Of a stretch of DNA of 64,000 bases, positions 1 through 7,912 are shown in pieces; position 1 is the first letter of the stretch; each line of letters starts with the position of its first letter. Location of the stretch: positions 2,439,501-2,503,500 of the forward strand of contig NZ_FNUD01000002.1 in the NCBI RefSeq assembly GCF_900106095.1, read 5' to 3'. This DNA comes from Pseudomonas deceptionensis. Its GTDB lineage: Bacteria; Pseudomonadota; Gammaproteobacteria; Pseudomonadales; Pseudomonadaceae. Position numbers and translations under genes: made by a program. The notes beneath the pieces are model-generated. The model was not told where the DNA came from, did no database searches, and worked only from the letters and a program-made list of their open reading frames with translations.

Positions 1-440
1 TCACGCAGGATCTCCAGCAGGCGCTGACTGGCGTCGCGCTCATGCAGAAAAACCGGCAGTTGCAGTTCCACGGCCAGCGCAAGATGCTCCTCCAGCACTT
101 TCTCCTGCTGCGGGCGAGGCGAGAAGTCTCGGTTGAAATCCAGCCCGCATTCACCCACTGCCCGCATGTTGGGTTCTTTGAGCAAGGCCAGCAAACGCTG
201 GGCACTTTCGCCATTCCAGTCGCTGGCCGAATGCGGGTGAATACCGGCCGTGGTGAACAGACGCTGAGCGCTTTCGTCCAGCTCACGGCTCAAATGCAAG
301 GCCAGTTCACTGCCTTCAACGCTGGTGCCCGTAAGGATTAATTGCTCCACTCCAGCGGCGTAAGCACGGTCTAAAACCGCCTGGTGTTTGCCGTCGAAGC
401 TTGGGTTGGTCAGGTTGACGCCGATATCGATGAGTTGCAT
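1..440 (-). CDS. tatD: TatD-family metal-dependent DNase, 3' part missing
   Basis: This is the first 146 codons of a gene read leftward off the window edge. The protein opens [18 protein letters not shown] and continues with [28 protein letters not shown] and PVFLHERDA. These are the TatD-type blocks of the amidohydrolase-fold DNase family, with the metal-binding Glu/His motifs (GECGLDF, HPH, H.RDA) intact as far as the sequence runs. TatD proteins are cytoplasmic Mg-dependent 3'-5' nucleases acting on single-stranded DNA or RNA. The D-I-G-V-N start (instead of HxH) matches true TatD rather than YcfH/YjjV paralogues. The rest of the protein lies outside the window, so completeness cannot be judged. 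Confidence 0.9.
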   Translation of the reverse strand, partial: MQLIDIGVNLTNPSFDGKHQAVLDRAYAAGVEQLILTGTSVEGSELALHLSRELDESAQRLFTTAGIHPHSASDWNGESAQRLLALLKEPNMRAVGECGLDFNRDFSPRPQQEKVLEEHLALAVELQLPVFLHERDASQRLLEILR

Positions 441-677
441 GGTGCTACCTCAGGCCAGAGGCCGGGAAGCATATCAGAGCTGTAGATTTATAAGAAAAAC
501 CAAGAACTACAGACAGTTATGGTTGTCTTTGAATGCCGCAACAACGCAATGCCAGGCTTTCCACAAAGCGCATTGACTGTTTTGCGCGCTGTTTCCAGCG
601 CTTAAAAGCCCCAAAAGGGGCAACCGGTTGTCGGGTAATCCGACAGGGTGCTGGGCTGTATTCTTTCCGGAGAACGG

Positions 678-2096
678 ATGACAAGACCGACGCTATTGAT
701 TGCGCTGTGCCTGATGCTACTGCCGTTACCGGCACTGGCACGCCTGGCCGGACCCTTGCAGGTCGGGCAGCCGAGTCAGGTCCGCGATCTGGCGCAAATC
801 CGCAGCAGCCAGGTGCTGCGGGTGCTCGTCAACCAAAGCCGCAACAGCTCGGGTGAAGTGCAAGGCCAGGACATTGGCGTTGAATATCATCGCTTGCGTG
901 CATTCGAGCGTTACCTCAACGGCCACGCCCGTGACGGTCAGGAAATCACGCTCAAGATCATCCCCAAATCCAAGGACCAGCTGCTCGGCGCCTTGTCCCG
1001 CGGTGAGGGCGATATTGTCGCCCCGGGGGAATTGATCGACTTCAAGCCCAGCCGTGCCATCAGCCCCAGCGATCCGATCATCGACGATGTGCCATTGATG
1101 CTGGTGGGGGTGAAAGGCGAGCGCCGCTTCACCCGTTTTGAACAACTCTCGGGCCGTACCGTGGCGCTGACCACGGGGAGTGCTGCCGGTGCCTCGGTCA
1201 ATCTGATCAATCAGAAACTGGCCCTGCGCAAATTGCCCCCGATCAAGATCGAATGGGTGGACCCGACCCTGGCGGTGGAAGACGTGCTGGAGATGGTTCA
1301 GGCCGGTATTTTTCACCTCACCATCGTTGAGCAACCGATTGCCGAGCGTTGGGCCACGCTGATGCCCAAGCTGCGATTTGACCGCAAGGTGCTGGTCAGC
1401 GAACCCGAAGCGATACGCTGGTATGTACGCCGCGATGCTTCGATGTTGCACGCCAGCATTGACCGCTTTCTGGCCGGCTACAAGGTGCCGGCCGATCAGG
1501 ACGTAGCCTTTGAGCGCGTGTATCGGCGCTTGTACCGGGTGCATTACCCCCTGGCCCGTGCCGACCGCCAGAAGCTCGAAAAGCTGCGCCCGGTGCTGCA
1601 AAAACATGCCCGGCAGCAGGGCATGGACTGGCTGAACCTCGCGGCGCTGGCGTTCAAGGAGTCCACCCTCGACCCCGACGCCAAGGGGATGGGCGGGGCC
1701 ACCGGGCTGCTGCAAATCACCCCTACGGCGGCGCAGCGGGTAGGGGTGAGTAATATTCAAAACGTGGATAACAATGTGCAGGCCGGGGCCAAGTACCTGG
1801 CGTTGATCCGCCGCAAGTTTTTTTCCAGCCCAAAACTCAACGAGCGCGAGCGCATGGCCTTTGTGCTGGCGGCGTACAACATCGGGCCCGAGCGGGTGCA
1901 AGGCATGCGTGCCGAGGCCCGGCGGCGCGGCCTGAACCCGGATCAATGGTTCTTTCAGGTGGAACGAATCGCCATGGAGCAGGTGGGAATGGGCGCGGTC
2001 AGCTATGTTAATAGCGTGAACAAATACTATTTGGCCTTCGATCGGGAGCGCGACTCGCTGGAGCCTGTAAAAGTCGATCTTGTGTCACGCAAATAA
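678..2096 (+). CDS. MltF-like lytic transglycosylase with solute-binding N-terminal domain
   Basis: The 472-residue protein starts at the ATG at 678, which has GGAG five bases upstream; an upstream in-frame start would disrupt the signal peptide. A signal peptide (LLIALCLMLLPLPALA) precedes a family-3 solute-binding domain (about residues 40-260). A C-terminal SLT domain follows, with KESTLDPDAKG (Glu is the expected catalytic acid), GATGLLQITP and AAYNIGP. This is the MltF architecture: a periplasmic enzyme that cleaves the MurNAc-GlcNAc bond of peptidoglycan, with the binding domain acting as a muropeptide sensor. It is probably a paralogue of the housekeeping mltF, whose usual neighbours are absent. 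Nearby genes give no operon context. Confidence 0.88.
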   Translation: MTRPTLLIALCLMLLPLPALARLAGPLQVGQPSQVRDLAQIRSSQVLRVLVNQSRNSSGEVQGQDIGVEYHRLRAFERYLNGHARDGQEITLKIIPKSKDQLLGALSRGEGDIVAPGELIDFKPSRAISPSDPIIDDVPLMLVGVKGERRFTRFEQLSGRTVALTTGSAAGASVNLINQKLALRKLPPIKIEWVDPTLAVEDVLEMVQAGIFHLTIVEQPIAERWATLMPKLRFDRKVLVSEPEAIRWYVRRDASMLHASIDRFLAGYKVPADQDVAFERVYRRLYRVHYPLARADRQKLEKLRPVLQKHARQQGMDWLNLAALAFKESTLDPDAKGMGGATGLLQITPTAAQRVGVSNIQNVDNNVQAGAKYLALIRRKFFSSPKLNERERMAFVLAAYNIGPERVQGMRAEARRRGLNPDQWFFQVERIAMEQVGMGAVSYVNSVNKYYLAFDRERDSLEPVKVDLVSRK

Positions 2097-2097
2097 T

Positions 2098-2161
2098 CGA
2101 ATAAACTGATTGGTATGTTAGGTTTATTCGGCTTTTAACATTATTAAAACTGATTAGTATG
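2098..2161 (+). repeat. AT-rich hairpin and 15-bp direct repeat before doxX
   Basis: CGAATAAAC (2098-2106) and GTTTATTCG (2122-2130) form a 9-bp inverted repeat followed by CTTTT, a possible weak terminator for the preceding gene. Overlapping it is a direct repeat of 15 bases, AAACTGATT(G/A)GTATG, at 2103-2117 and 2147-2161. The copies match at 14 of 15 positions and their starts are 44 bp apart. The second copy ends 38 bp before the doxX start, so the pair could be operator sites. Confidence 0.45.
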
Positions 2162-2199
2162 GCGAGCATTCCCCAACTGATGACTTAAAGGATTCCACC

Positions 2200-2634
2200 A
2201 TGAGCAAATTGATCCAAACCGTACTGGGCACCCGCGCAGGTTATGGCTTGACGGTTCTGCGCATCTTTGTCGGCGTCATATTTGCCGCCCACGGCTCGCA
2301 AAAGCTGTTTGGCTGGTTTGGCGGTGGTGGGCTGGCGGGCACGGCGCAGTGGATGGAAAGCATCGGCCTGGGGCCGGGTACCTTGATGGCCGCACTGGCG
2401 GGCGGGACCGAGTTTTTCGGTGGTCTGGCCCTGATCATCGGCTTGCTGGCCCGGCCTGCGGCACTGGGCCTGTCGTTCACCCTGCTGGTGGCAATTTTCT
2501 CGGTGCATATCCATAACGGTCTGTTTATGGCCAACAACGGCTATGAATTTGCCCTGGCCCTGCTGGGTGGCACCGTCGCGGTACTGATCGAAGGCGCAGG
2601 CAAGCTGTCTATCGACCGTAGCATTGGCGCTTAA
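2200..2634 (+). CDS. DoxX-family membrane protein
   Basis: A 144-residue integral membrane protein with four hydrophobic segments. It carries the DoxX-family features GLTVLRIFVGVIFAAHGSQKLFG near the N-terminus, GGLALIIGLLARPAAL in the middle and a C-terminal LALLGGTVAVLIEGAGKLSID. DoxX relatives are small inner-membrane proteins linked to thiosulfate:quinone reductase in archaea and to redox or thiol stress in bacteria; the role in Pseudomonas is not established. The start at 2200 is supported by AAGGA eight bases upstream. The gene stands alone, with a strong terminator after it and a direct repeat in its upstream region that may be an operator. Confidence 0.85.
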   Translation: MSKLIQTVLGTRAGYGLTVLRIFVGVIFAAHGSQKLFGWFGGGGLAGTAQWMESIGLGPGTLMAALAGGTEFFGGLALIIGLLARPAALGLSFTLLVAIFSVHIHNGLFMANNGYEFALALLGGTVAVLIEGAGKLSIDRSIGA

Positions 2635-2660
2635 CAAACGATTTTGTTGCAAGCTACACC

Positions 2661-2693
2661 GCCCCGGGCCGCAACGGCCCGGGGCTTTTTTTT
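2661..2693 (+). terminator. Rho-independent terminator of doxX
   Basis: A 10-bp perfect GC stem (GCCCCGGGCC / GGCCCGGGGC) closes a 5-nt loop and is followed by eight T residues. It lies 27 bp after the doxX stop codon. Confidence 0.93.
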
Positions 2694-2834
2694 GTGTCCT
2701 CATTGCCCATCCCGTGCAGCCCTCTGAGTGAACATCGACCCTCAGAGGGTTCGACCTCCTGCCATTGCTTCGTCACAATCCCCTGCTAGCGTGCCCGCCA
2801 GAAATAATTTGTTACAAGCAATCAGGAATCTGTG

Positions 2835-4511
2835 ATGAGCGATGAGAAAGACCAGGACACCCAACGCCCGGCCGATACCAGCCGCCGCCATTTCCTCGCC
2901 GGTGCTGCCGCACTGGGCGTAGGTGCAGTCGCCTTGAGCGCCTGCGGCAACAGTGAGCCTGACAGCCCTGCGCAAGCTCAGCCGCTGACGCCGGTTGAAC
3001 TGGACAAAAAACTCGGCGAACAGGTCAAGACCATCGTGGTGATCTATGCCGAGAACCGCAGCTTCAACAACCTGTTTGCCAACTTCCCCGGTGTGGAGAA
3101 ACCCTTGTCGGCGCTCAAGCCCGCCGACTACCAGCAGCGCGACCGTGATGGCAGTCTGTTGCATACCTTGCCGCCGGTCTGGGGCGGGGTGTTGCAGGTG
3201 GGGCCGCAGACGGTCGATGGGGTGACGTATGCCCAGGGTGTGCAGTTCCAGGAGAACCTGCCCAACGCACCGTTCGCCCTGAAGGGGCCAAACCAGGAAG
3301 ATTTGCCGCTGAACCTCGTGACCCGGGACTTGTGGCACGTGTTTTATCAAAACCAGATGCAGATCAATGATGGCAAAAACGACCAGTTCGTCGCCTGGGC
3401 AGATTCCGGTGGTCTCACCATGGGCTATTACCCCCAGACCCGGTATTCGCTGCGCCTGTGGGACGTGGCGCGGGAGTTTGTGTTGTGTGACAACTTTTTC
3501 CAGGGGGCCTTTGGCGGCTCATACCTCAATCACCAGTACCTGATCAGCGCCGCTGTGCCGTTCTATCCGAATGCAGCCACCTCGGTGGCCGAGTCGCAGA
3601 TCGCCGTGCTGCAAGGTGATGACCCAACCGGTACGCGCCTCAAGCCCCTGGAAAAATCCCCGGCCAGTGCCATGACCGGCGCCCCGCAGTTTGGCCCCAG
3701 CGCCCTCACGCCAGACGGCTTTGCGGTGAACACCATGGCTCCGCCGTACTGGCCGACCTGGATCCGCGACCCCGAGCGCCCGGACTATGCCAAGCCCGAT
3801 CTGCCGAGCGTACTGGTGCCGCAAACCCACGAGCATATCGGCGACAAACTGAGCAAAAAGAACGTCGACTGGGCCTGGTACGCCGGTGCCTGGCAGAGCA
3901 CGCTGGACCAGTTCAAGGGGGCGGAGGGCCTGCCCAAAATTCCGAACTTCCAGTACCACCATCAGCCGTTCAATTACTTCGCGCAACAAGGCCCGCAGAA
4001 CCCGCTCGAGCGCAGCAAGCGTCTGCGTGACGGTGGCCTGGGTGACGAGGCCAGTACCAACCGGTTCCTCGCCGACGCCGAGGCAGGCACGCTGCCTGCC
4101 GTGAGTTTCTACAAGCCCCAGGGCAACCTGAACATGCACGCGGGCTATGCGGATGTGGCCGCCGGTGACCGTCACCTGGACCGTGCCCTCAAGGTGCTGC
4201 GCAGCAGCCCGCAGTGGCAGAACATGGTGGTGGTGCTTACGGTGGACGAGAACGGCGGCTGGTGGGACCACGTAGTGCCGCCCAAGGGCGATCGCTGGGG
4301 CCCCGGCACGCGAATCCCGGCGCTGGTGGTGTCACCCTTTGCCCGCAAGGGCACGGTGGATCACACCGTGTATGACACGGCCTCGATCCTGCGCCTGATC
4401 ACGCGGGTGCATCAGCTTGAGGTGCTTGATGGGCTCAAGCAGCGTGACGATGCGATGAAAGCCCGCGGGCAAACCCCCATGGGGGACCTGACCAACGCGC
4501 TGCAGTTCTGA
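2835..4511 (+). CDS. Tat-exported phosphoesterase (AcpA/phospholipase C family)
   Basis: The 558-residue protein belongs to the phosphoesterase family that includes acid phosphatase AcpA and bacterial phospholipases C. The N-terminus has a twin-arginine signal (SRRHFLAGAAALG) followed by LSACGN, which resembles a lipobox, so the protein may be lipid-anchored after Tat export. Family blocks seen are VVIYAENRSFNNLF (metal-binding Glu-Asn), DGKNDQFVAW, LCDNFFQGAFGGSYLNH and VVLTVDENGGWWDHV near the C-terminus. The expected reaction is periplasmic hydrolysis of phosphate mono- or diesters. The ATG at 2835 is preferred over the GTG three bases earlier because AGGAA at 2824-2828 is then correctly spaced. 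Exact substrate cannot be read from sequence. Confidence 0.85.
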   Translation: MSDEKDQDTQRPADTSRRHFLAGAAALGVGAVALSACGNSEPDSPAQAQPLTPVELDKKLGEQVKTIVVIYAENRSFNNLFANFPGVEKPLSALKPADYQQRDRDGSLLHTLPPVWGGVLQVGPQTVDGVTYAQGVQFQENLPNAPFALKGPNQEDLPLNLVTRDLWHVFYQNQMQINDGKNDQFVAWADSGGLTMGYYPQTRYSLRLWDVAREFVLCDNFFQGAFGGSYLNHQYLISAAVPFYPNAATSVAESQIAVLQGDDPTGTRLKPLEKSPASAMTGAPQFGPSALTPDGFAVNTMAPPYWPTWIRDPERPDYAKPDLPSVLVPQTHEHIGDKLSKKNVDWAWYAGAWQSTLDQFKGAEGLPKIPNFQYHHQPFNYFAQQGPQNPLERSKRLRDGGLGDEASTNRFLADAEAGTLPAVSFYKPQGNLNMHAGYADVAAGDRHLDRALKVLRSSPQWQNMVVVLTVDENGGWWDHVVPPKGDRWGPGTRIPALVVSPFARKGTVDHTVYDTASILRLITRVHQLEVLDGLKQRDDAMKARGQTPMGDLTNALQF

Positions 4512-4512
4512 C

Positions 4513-4568
4513 ACCGTTCACCCGGTCGCGAGCCGTCTGGCGGGCCCGCGACTGGAACGGCGTTTTTC
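4513..4568 (+). terminator. Probable terminator after the phosphoesterase gene
   Basis: CCGTTC and GAACGG form an outer stem, with GTCGCG/CGCGAC inside, followed by CGTTTTTCG. The stem is interrupted but the layout (two bases after the stop, then a T-run) fits an intrinsic terminator. Confidence 0.6.
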
Positions 4569-4582
4569 GATGTACATGATTG

Positions 4583-4612
4583 TTGACAGTTGTAAGCAGG
4601 TTTCTCTAGGAT
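4583..4612 (+). promoter_or_regulatory. Sigma-70-like promoter
   Basis: TTGACA (4583-4588, perfect -35) is separated by 18 bp from TAGGAT (4607-4612, a 4/6 -10). It points toward the unknown gene at 4767 and would give a leader of about 145 nt. Confidence 0.6.
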
Positions 4613-4766
4613 GTTTTCTTGCGCCGATTTAAACAGCTACTTGCGGGGCGCCAGAGGGTCACAGACCTTCTAAGAGGCTTGAAACAGGCCTCGAAATACC
4701 GCTAAAGCGCTGGTTCGGTGTTGCCTCTCACCTGCCACGCAGAATCTTGAGGCGGAGAACCGACAC

Positions 4767-5075
4767 ATGAGTAACCCACGTCCCCTTGTACGTCTTGCGC
4801 CGATCACGGCCAATCTGACCCTGAGCAATCCAAAAATCCTTCTGGGCGGCAAGCATCAGCCAACGCTGCTGCGCTATCTGGACGGCTGGCCACGCCGCAA
4901 GGGTCGGGCCACCGCGTTTCTGATCCAGTTTGTGAAAGACGGTGATGAGTTGGCGCAATTTGCCAATGACCGTTTTGATCTGGCTGTGATTCAGTCCCCC
5001 AGCGCCGAGAATGCCGAGCGGGTAATCCGCAACCTGACCCGTGTGTGCCGTCAGGGGTTGATTACGCTGCGCTGA
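4767..5075 (+). CDS. Conserved-looking protein of unknown function
   Basis: The 102-residue soluble protein begins MSNPRPLVRLAPITANL, has a basic middle (WPRRKGRATAF) and ends in a segment (FANDRFDLAVIQSPSAENAERVI) with an alternating strand-helix look. There is no signal peptide, membrane segment or cysteine cluster. I do not recognise the family. A good promoter lies about 150 bp upstream, with GGCGGAG before the start, so it is likely expressed. The flanking genes are on other operons, so context says nothing about function. Confidence 0.65.
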   Translation: MSNPRPLVRLAPITANLTLSNPKILLGGKHQPTLLRYLDGWPRRKGRATAFLIQFVKDGDELAQFANDRFDLAVIQSPSAENAERVIRNLTRVCRQGLITLR

Positions 5076-5087
5076 ATGCCTGGGGCA

Positions 5088-5534
5088 TCAATCGTCAGGT
5101 TCGGCCTGGTACCGCAACCAGCCCGCAATCAGGAAGCTGCCGTCCTTACGGTCTTTAGGGTGTTCTCGGCCTTCGTACACCGGCAGCTCGGCGAAATCAA
5201 AAGGGCTCATACCTTCGATACAGGCAACGTTGACGCCGTATTCATGAGGCCTGGAACGGCGCTGGTGAAAGGTGTAGATGCCGCAGCGTGAGCAGAAGTA
5301 GTGCTTGGCCTCGTTGGAGTTGAACTGGTAAAGCGTCAATACATCCTTGCCCTGGAGTATGTCGATTTCTGCCAGGTTGGCCGACACGGCAACGGCCCCA
5401 CGCATGCGGCAATAAGAGCAGTTGCACCGTCGCACGGTATTCAAACCGTTGGTCAGCCGTACCGTGAAGCGCACAGTGCCGCAGTGGCAGGCGGCCTGGT
5501 ATACGGGGCGGGAGGCTGTGCTTTTGGTAGTCAT
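5088..5534 (-). CDS. GFA-family zinc protein
   Basis: The 148-residue protein carries the zinc-binding cysteine pattern of the GFA family (glutathione-dependent formaldehyde-activating enzyme fold): CHCGTVRF near residues 17-24, CNCSYCRMRG near 38-47 and YFCSRCGIYTFH near 88-99. Some members accelerate S-hydroxymethylglutathione formation, but most of the family, including short members like this one, have no proven activity. I therefore call the fold and not the reaction. It converges with the gene at 4767 (12 bp between stops) and is transcribed alone. Confidence 0.85.
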   Translation of the reverse strand: MTTKSTASRPVYQAACHCGTVRFTVRLTNGLNTVRRCNCSYCRMRGAVAVSANLAEIDILQGKDVLTLYQFNSNEAKHYFCSRCGIYTFHQRRSRPHEYGVNVACIEGMSPFDFAELPVYEGREHPKDRKDGSFLIAGWLRYQAEPDD

Positions 5535-5656
5535 GGCGGTCCTTTATGTCGGCTTTTGCGTACGACGGAGGGTCCATTTTATGTTAGGTGATTCTGGAGG
5601 TCAGGCAGCAACTGATCTGCCACGTGTTTTCGGGATTTTTCGCACAGGTTTGCCAA

Positions 5657-5686
5657 TTGCTGGGGCGATGGTTCGACGCCTATAGT
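5657..5686 (+). promoter_or_regulatory. Candidate promoter of the small-gene leader
   Basis: TTGCTG (5657-5662) and TATAGT (5681-5686) are 18 bp apart. The -10 is 5/6 and the -35 only 3/6. Transcription would begin at the TCGCC-CTGG-GGCGA palindrome (5693-5706) and run through the structured segment at 5788-5875. Confidence 0.35.
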
Positions 5687-5787
5687 CGGCGCTCGCCCTG
5701 GGGCGACCGGGTTTGGCGACTTGGGCAATATCCAGTTAGTGTGCAGTTGTTATATAAGGCTAGGCGTGTATTTTGCGTAGTGCTTTA

Positions 5788-5875
5788 TGGCAGCTGTACG
5801 TGGGAGATCTTCGGATCTGCCGGGTTGATCTGGATACCGGTTCGCCAACCCGCGTACAGCGGCCACCTGTTTTTG
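5788..5875 (+). ncRNA. Candidate structured RNA with three-way junction
   Basis: The segment folds by eye into one compact structure. The outer stem is TGGC-a-GCTGTACG (5788-5800) with CGTACAGC-g-GCCA (5853-5865), 12 pairs and one mismatch. Inside are a first arm AGATC-TTCG-GATCT (5805-5818, a UUCG tetraloop) and a second arm CGGGTT/AACCCG (5821-5826/5847-5852) that stacks directly on the outer stem and holds a small inner hairpin CTGG-ATA-CCGG (5831-5841 region). A T-rich run (GTTTTTGTTT) starts four bases after the outer stem. The element sits 50-60 bp before the small gene at 5925. It could be a free small RNA with its own terminator or a leader controlling that gene. The pairing is read directly; the function is inferred. 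The other part of this 390-bp spacer (5535-5656) shows nothing further. Confidence 0.6.
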
Positions 5876-5924
5876 TTTGGCGACGGAAACGGTTGGTACA
5901 AATACACTATCCGGAGTTTTACTC

Positions 5925-6194
5925 ATGACTTATCCCCCGTTTATTCCGCTCACCGCCATCGACTGCACCATCCCCGCCTTGCTGATCGACCGTAACGCTC
6001 CCCTCGACGTACTCCACGCCAACGCCATTGCGCGCATTCTGGCTGTAACCCAATTGATGGAAATGTTCTCCAGCCGCGAAGTGCAAGAGGCCGATTCTGT
6101 TGACCTCAAACACGTGGCCACTGTCGCGACGCTCTTGCTGCGCGACGGGTGCGATCTGCTGGATGTGTTGGGCTGGCGCTTGCGGCCCGCTTAA
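5925..6194 (+). CDS. Small DUF3077-like protein
   Basis: An 89-residue acidic protein starting MTYPPFIPLTAIDCTIPALL. It ends in a helical block (ATVATLLLRDGCDLLDVLGWRL). The layout, a short variable head followed by a region like AIARILAVTQLMEMFSS and a final helix, resembles the DUF3077 proteins that are common and often tandemly repeated in Pseudomonas. The start at 5925 has GGAG eight bases upstream; an in-frame ATG at 5877 has no ribosome site. No function is known. The structured RNA candidate immediately upstream is the most notable thing about the locus. Confidence 0.6.
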   Translation: MTYPPFIPLTAIDCTIPALLIDRNAPLDVLHANAIARILAVTQLMEMFSSREVQEADSVDLKHVATVATLLLRDGCDLLDVLGWRLRPA

Positions 6195-6239
6195 CGGGTA
6201 TGGCGAGTACATATCCGGTATTCGCGTTTAACTTGAATA

Positions 6240-6475
6240 TTGTTTTCGCTCTTACAGCGAGTCCCTTTTGGAAGGACCCAAAAGGAACCAAAAGGTCCTC
6301 GCCCCGGCGTACGGCCTTCGCTGCGCTCAGGTTCCCTCGTTCCGGTCCCGCTCCGTGGGCACGCCGTGACGGGCCATCCATGGCCCATCACGGCTCTCCC
6401 GGCATCCATGCCGGGAGACCCACTGCGCAGAACCTCCACTCGGCCTCCCGAAGGGGCGGGTAGATCAAGATCAAA
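6240..6475. repeat. Dispersed palindrome-rich repeat element
   Basis: This non-coding block holds a chain of short palindromes: CCCTTTTGG/CCAAAAGG, GGGCCATCCATGGCCC near 6371-6386 and CCCGGCATCCATGCCGGG near 6399-6416. It also contains GCCTTCGCTGCGCTCAGG, a string I remember as widespread in Pseudomonas intergenic regions. No convincing gene lies in it. It occupies most of the 430-bp spacer 6195-6625; the remainder holds a REP half (6500-6527) and a hairpin near 6590-6606 (GCTCCCGC/GCGGGAGC) that could end the operon transcribed leftward. Confidence 0.6.
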
Positions 6476-6499
6476 AACCAAGCAAAAGCAAAAGCAAAC

Positions 6500-6527
6500 T
6501 GTAGCCGCTGCCGAAGGCTGCGATCGG
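6500..6527. repeat. Single REP element (TGTAGCCGCTGCCG type)
   Basis: TGTAGCCGCTGCCGAAGGCTGCGATCGG is one half of the type-A REP palindrome that recurs at 25954, 34863, 45521 and 50598 in this window. Here no inverted partner is present. Confidence 0.7.
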
Positions 6528-6625
6528 GTTGGTGCGCCACTGCAACTGACTTAGCAGTGAAAACAAGGCTTGAGGCAGCCCGCTCCCGCTGCAGGCGCGG
6601 GAGCCGGTTTGTGCTGCCTTAGAAG

Positions 6626-7912
6626 TTAGAAGCGGTCCAGCCGATAGGGTTGCAGCGCTGGCAGTTCATGGGGGCTGCCAGATGTTGTCGGTGCTGCCAG
6701 CTGGGCGATCAGTTCGGCGGTGACTGCCGCTTGAGTCAGGCCCAGATGCTGGTGGCCGAAGGCGAGCAGCACTTTGCCGTGACACACCCGATCAATGATC
6801 GGCAGTGAGTCGGGCAGCGAGGGTCTAAAGCCCATCCAGGGTGTTGCACCCTCAGCACTCAGGTCGCGGCTGAACAGCCCTTTGCTCAGGCGATGCAACT
6901 GCCAGGCGCGCTCCATGCTTGGCGGCGCCTCCAGGCCCGCAAATTCAACCGTACCCGCCAGCCTCAAACCCTCGGCCATTGGGGTCATGATGAATTTGCG
7001 CTCCAGTGAGGTGACGGCAAACGGCAGCCGGCCATGCTCGTGGGGCAGCATCAAGTGATACCCGCGCTCGGTGTCCAGCGGGACTTTTTTGCCGGTCAGG
7101 GCGGCGGTCAGTTTCGCCGAGTGGGCACCGCAGGCGATCAGAACCCGGCGAGCTGTAACCCGGCCCTGGTCGGTGACCAAGGACACCCCGGCATCGTTCA
7201 GTTGCCCGCCCATCACCTGCCGTTTTAGGAACTGCACCCCGCAGGTTTTGGCGGCTTTAACCAGTTCGCAAACGACGCGGTACGGGTCGATAAAATGCCC
7301 CGTGGCCGGAAAAAACAACCCGCCCTGGATCTGCTCGCTCAGTTGCGGCGCAGTCTCGCGCACGGCCCCGGCCTGCCAGAAATCAACCGGCACTTGTTGC
7401 TGACGCATGCGGGTCTGCAACGCTTCGAGTGCCTGGCGTGACTCGGGGCGCTCGTACACCAGCAATGAGCCGTCTTCTTTCATCAATCCAGGGCAGTCCA
7501 TGCCTTCCAGCAACCGGTACCAGGCAGCCAGGCTGCTTTCGTTGAGTGCACGAATGCCGGCCACGGTGCGCTGGTAAGGTTCGGGGCGCAGGTTCAGTAA
7601 CAGGCGCGTGAACCAGGGCAGGGCCCGTGGCATGTATTTCCAGTCCAGCCGCAAGGGGCCCATCGGGTCCATCAGCATGGCGGGCAAGCGCTTGAGAATG
7701 GACACGTCGGCAATGGGGAACACCTGTTCGGTCGCCAGGTGCCCGGCATTACCGAACGAGGCACCCTGGCCCGGCTCCTGCTGGTCGATGACCACTACCC
7801 GCAGGCCCTGACGTGCCAGTTGCAGGGCGCAGGCGACACCGATGATGCCGGCGCCCACCACCGCAATGTCCGCACCCTCGTGCGGACTGTTTGACGCGAC
7901 GTTATCAGGCAT
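6626..7912 (-). CDS. lhpB: FAD-dependent D-hydroxyproline dehydrogenase (DadA-like)
   Basis: A 428-residue flavoprotein of the DadA/DAO family. It has an N-terminal dinucleotide fold ([20 protein letters not shown]), the GxS/FGNAGHLA block and a C-terminal [14 protein letters not shown] contact. In the hydroxyproline pathway such enzymes oxidise cis-4-hydroxy-D-proline to 1-pyrroline-4-hydroxy-2-carboxylate. The assignment rests on the family plus the surrounding epimerase, deaminase and semialdehyde dehydrogenase; by sequence alone it could be another D-amino-acid dehydrogenase. Start at 7912 overlaps the end of the upstream dehydrogenase gene by 8 bp, giving translational coupling. It is the last gene of the operon. 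A single-subunit enzyme is used here. Confidence 0.82.
   Translation of the reverse strand: MPDNVASNSPHEGADIAVVGAGIIGVACALQLARQGLRVVVIDQQEPGQGASFGNAGHLATEQVFPIADVSILKRLPAMLMDPMGPLRLDWKYMPRALPWFTRLLLNLRPEPYQRTVAGIRALNESSLAAWYRLLEGMDCPGLMKEDGSLLVYERPESRQALEALQTRMRQQQVPVDFWQAGAVRETAPQLSEQIQGGLFFPATGHFIDPYRVVCELVKAAKTCGVQFLKRQVMGGQLNDAGVSLVTDQGRVTARRVLIACGAHSAKLTAALTGKKVPLDTERGYHLMLPHEHGRLPFAVTSLERKFIMTPMAEGLRLAGTVEFAGLEAPPSMERAWQLHRLSKGLFSRDLSAEGATPWMGFRPSLPDSLPIIDRVCHGKVLLAFGHQHLGLTQAAVTAELIAQLAAPTTSGSPHELPALQPYRLDRF

Noticed and set aside
726..1946. Long open frame on the minus strand, about 400 codons
   Set aside because: It lies opposite the MltF-like gene, has no ribosome site and gives a low-complexity His/Gln/Arg-rich protein typical of antisense frames in GC-rich DNA.
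5588..5995. Possible 135-codon gene overlapping the small DUF3077-like gene
   Set aside because: It overlaps the DUF3077-like gene in another frame, runs through the paired RNA segment, has no ribosome site and no recognisable protein.
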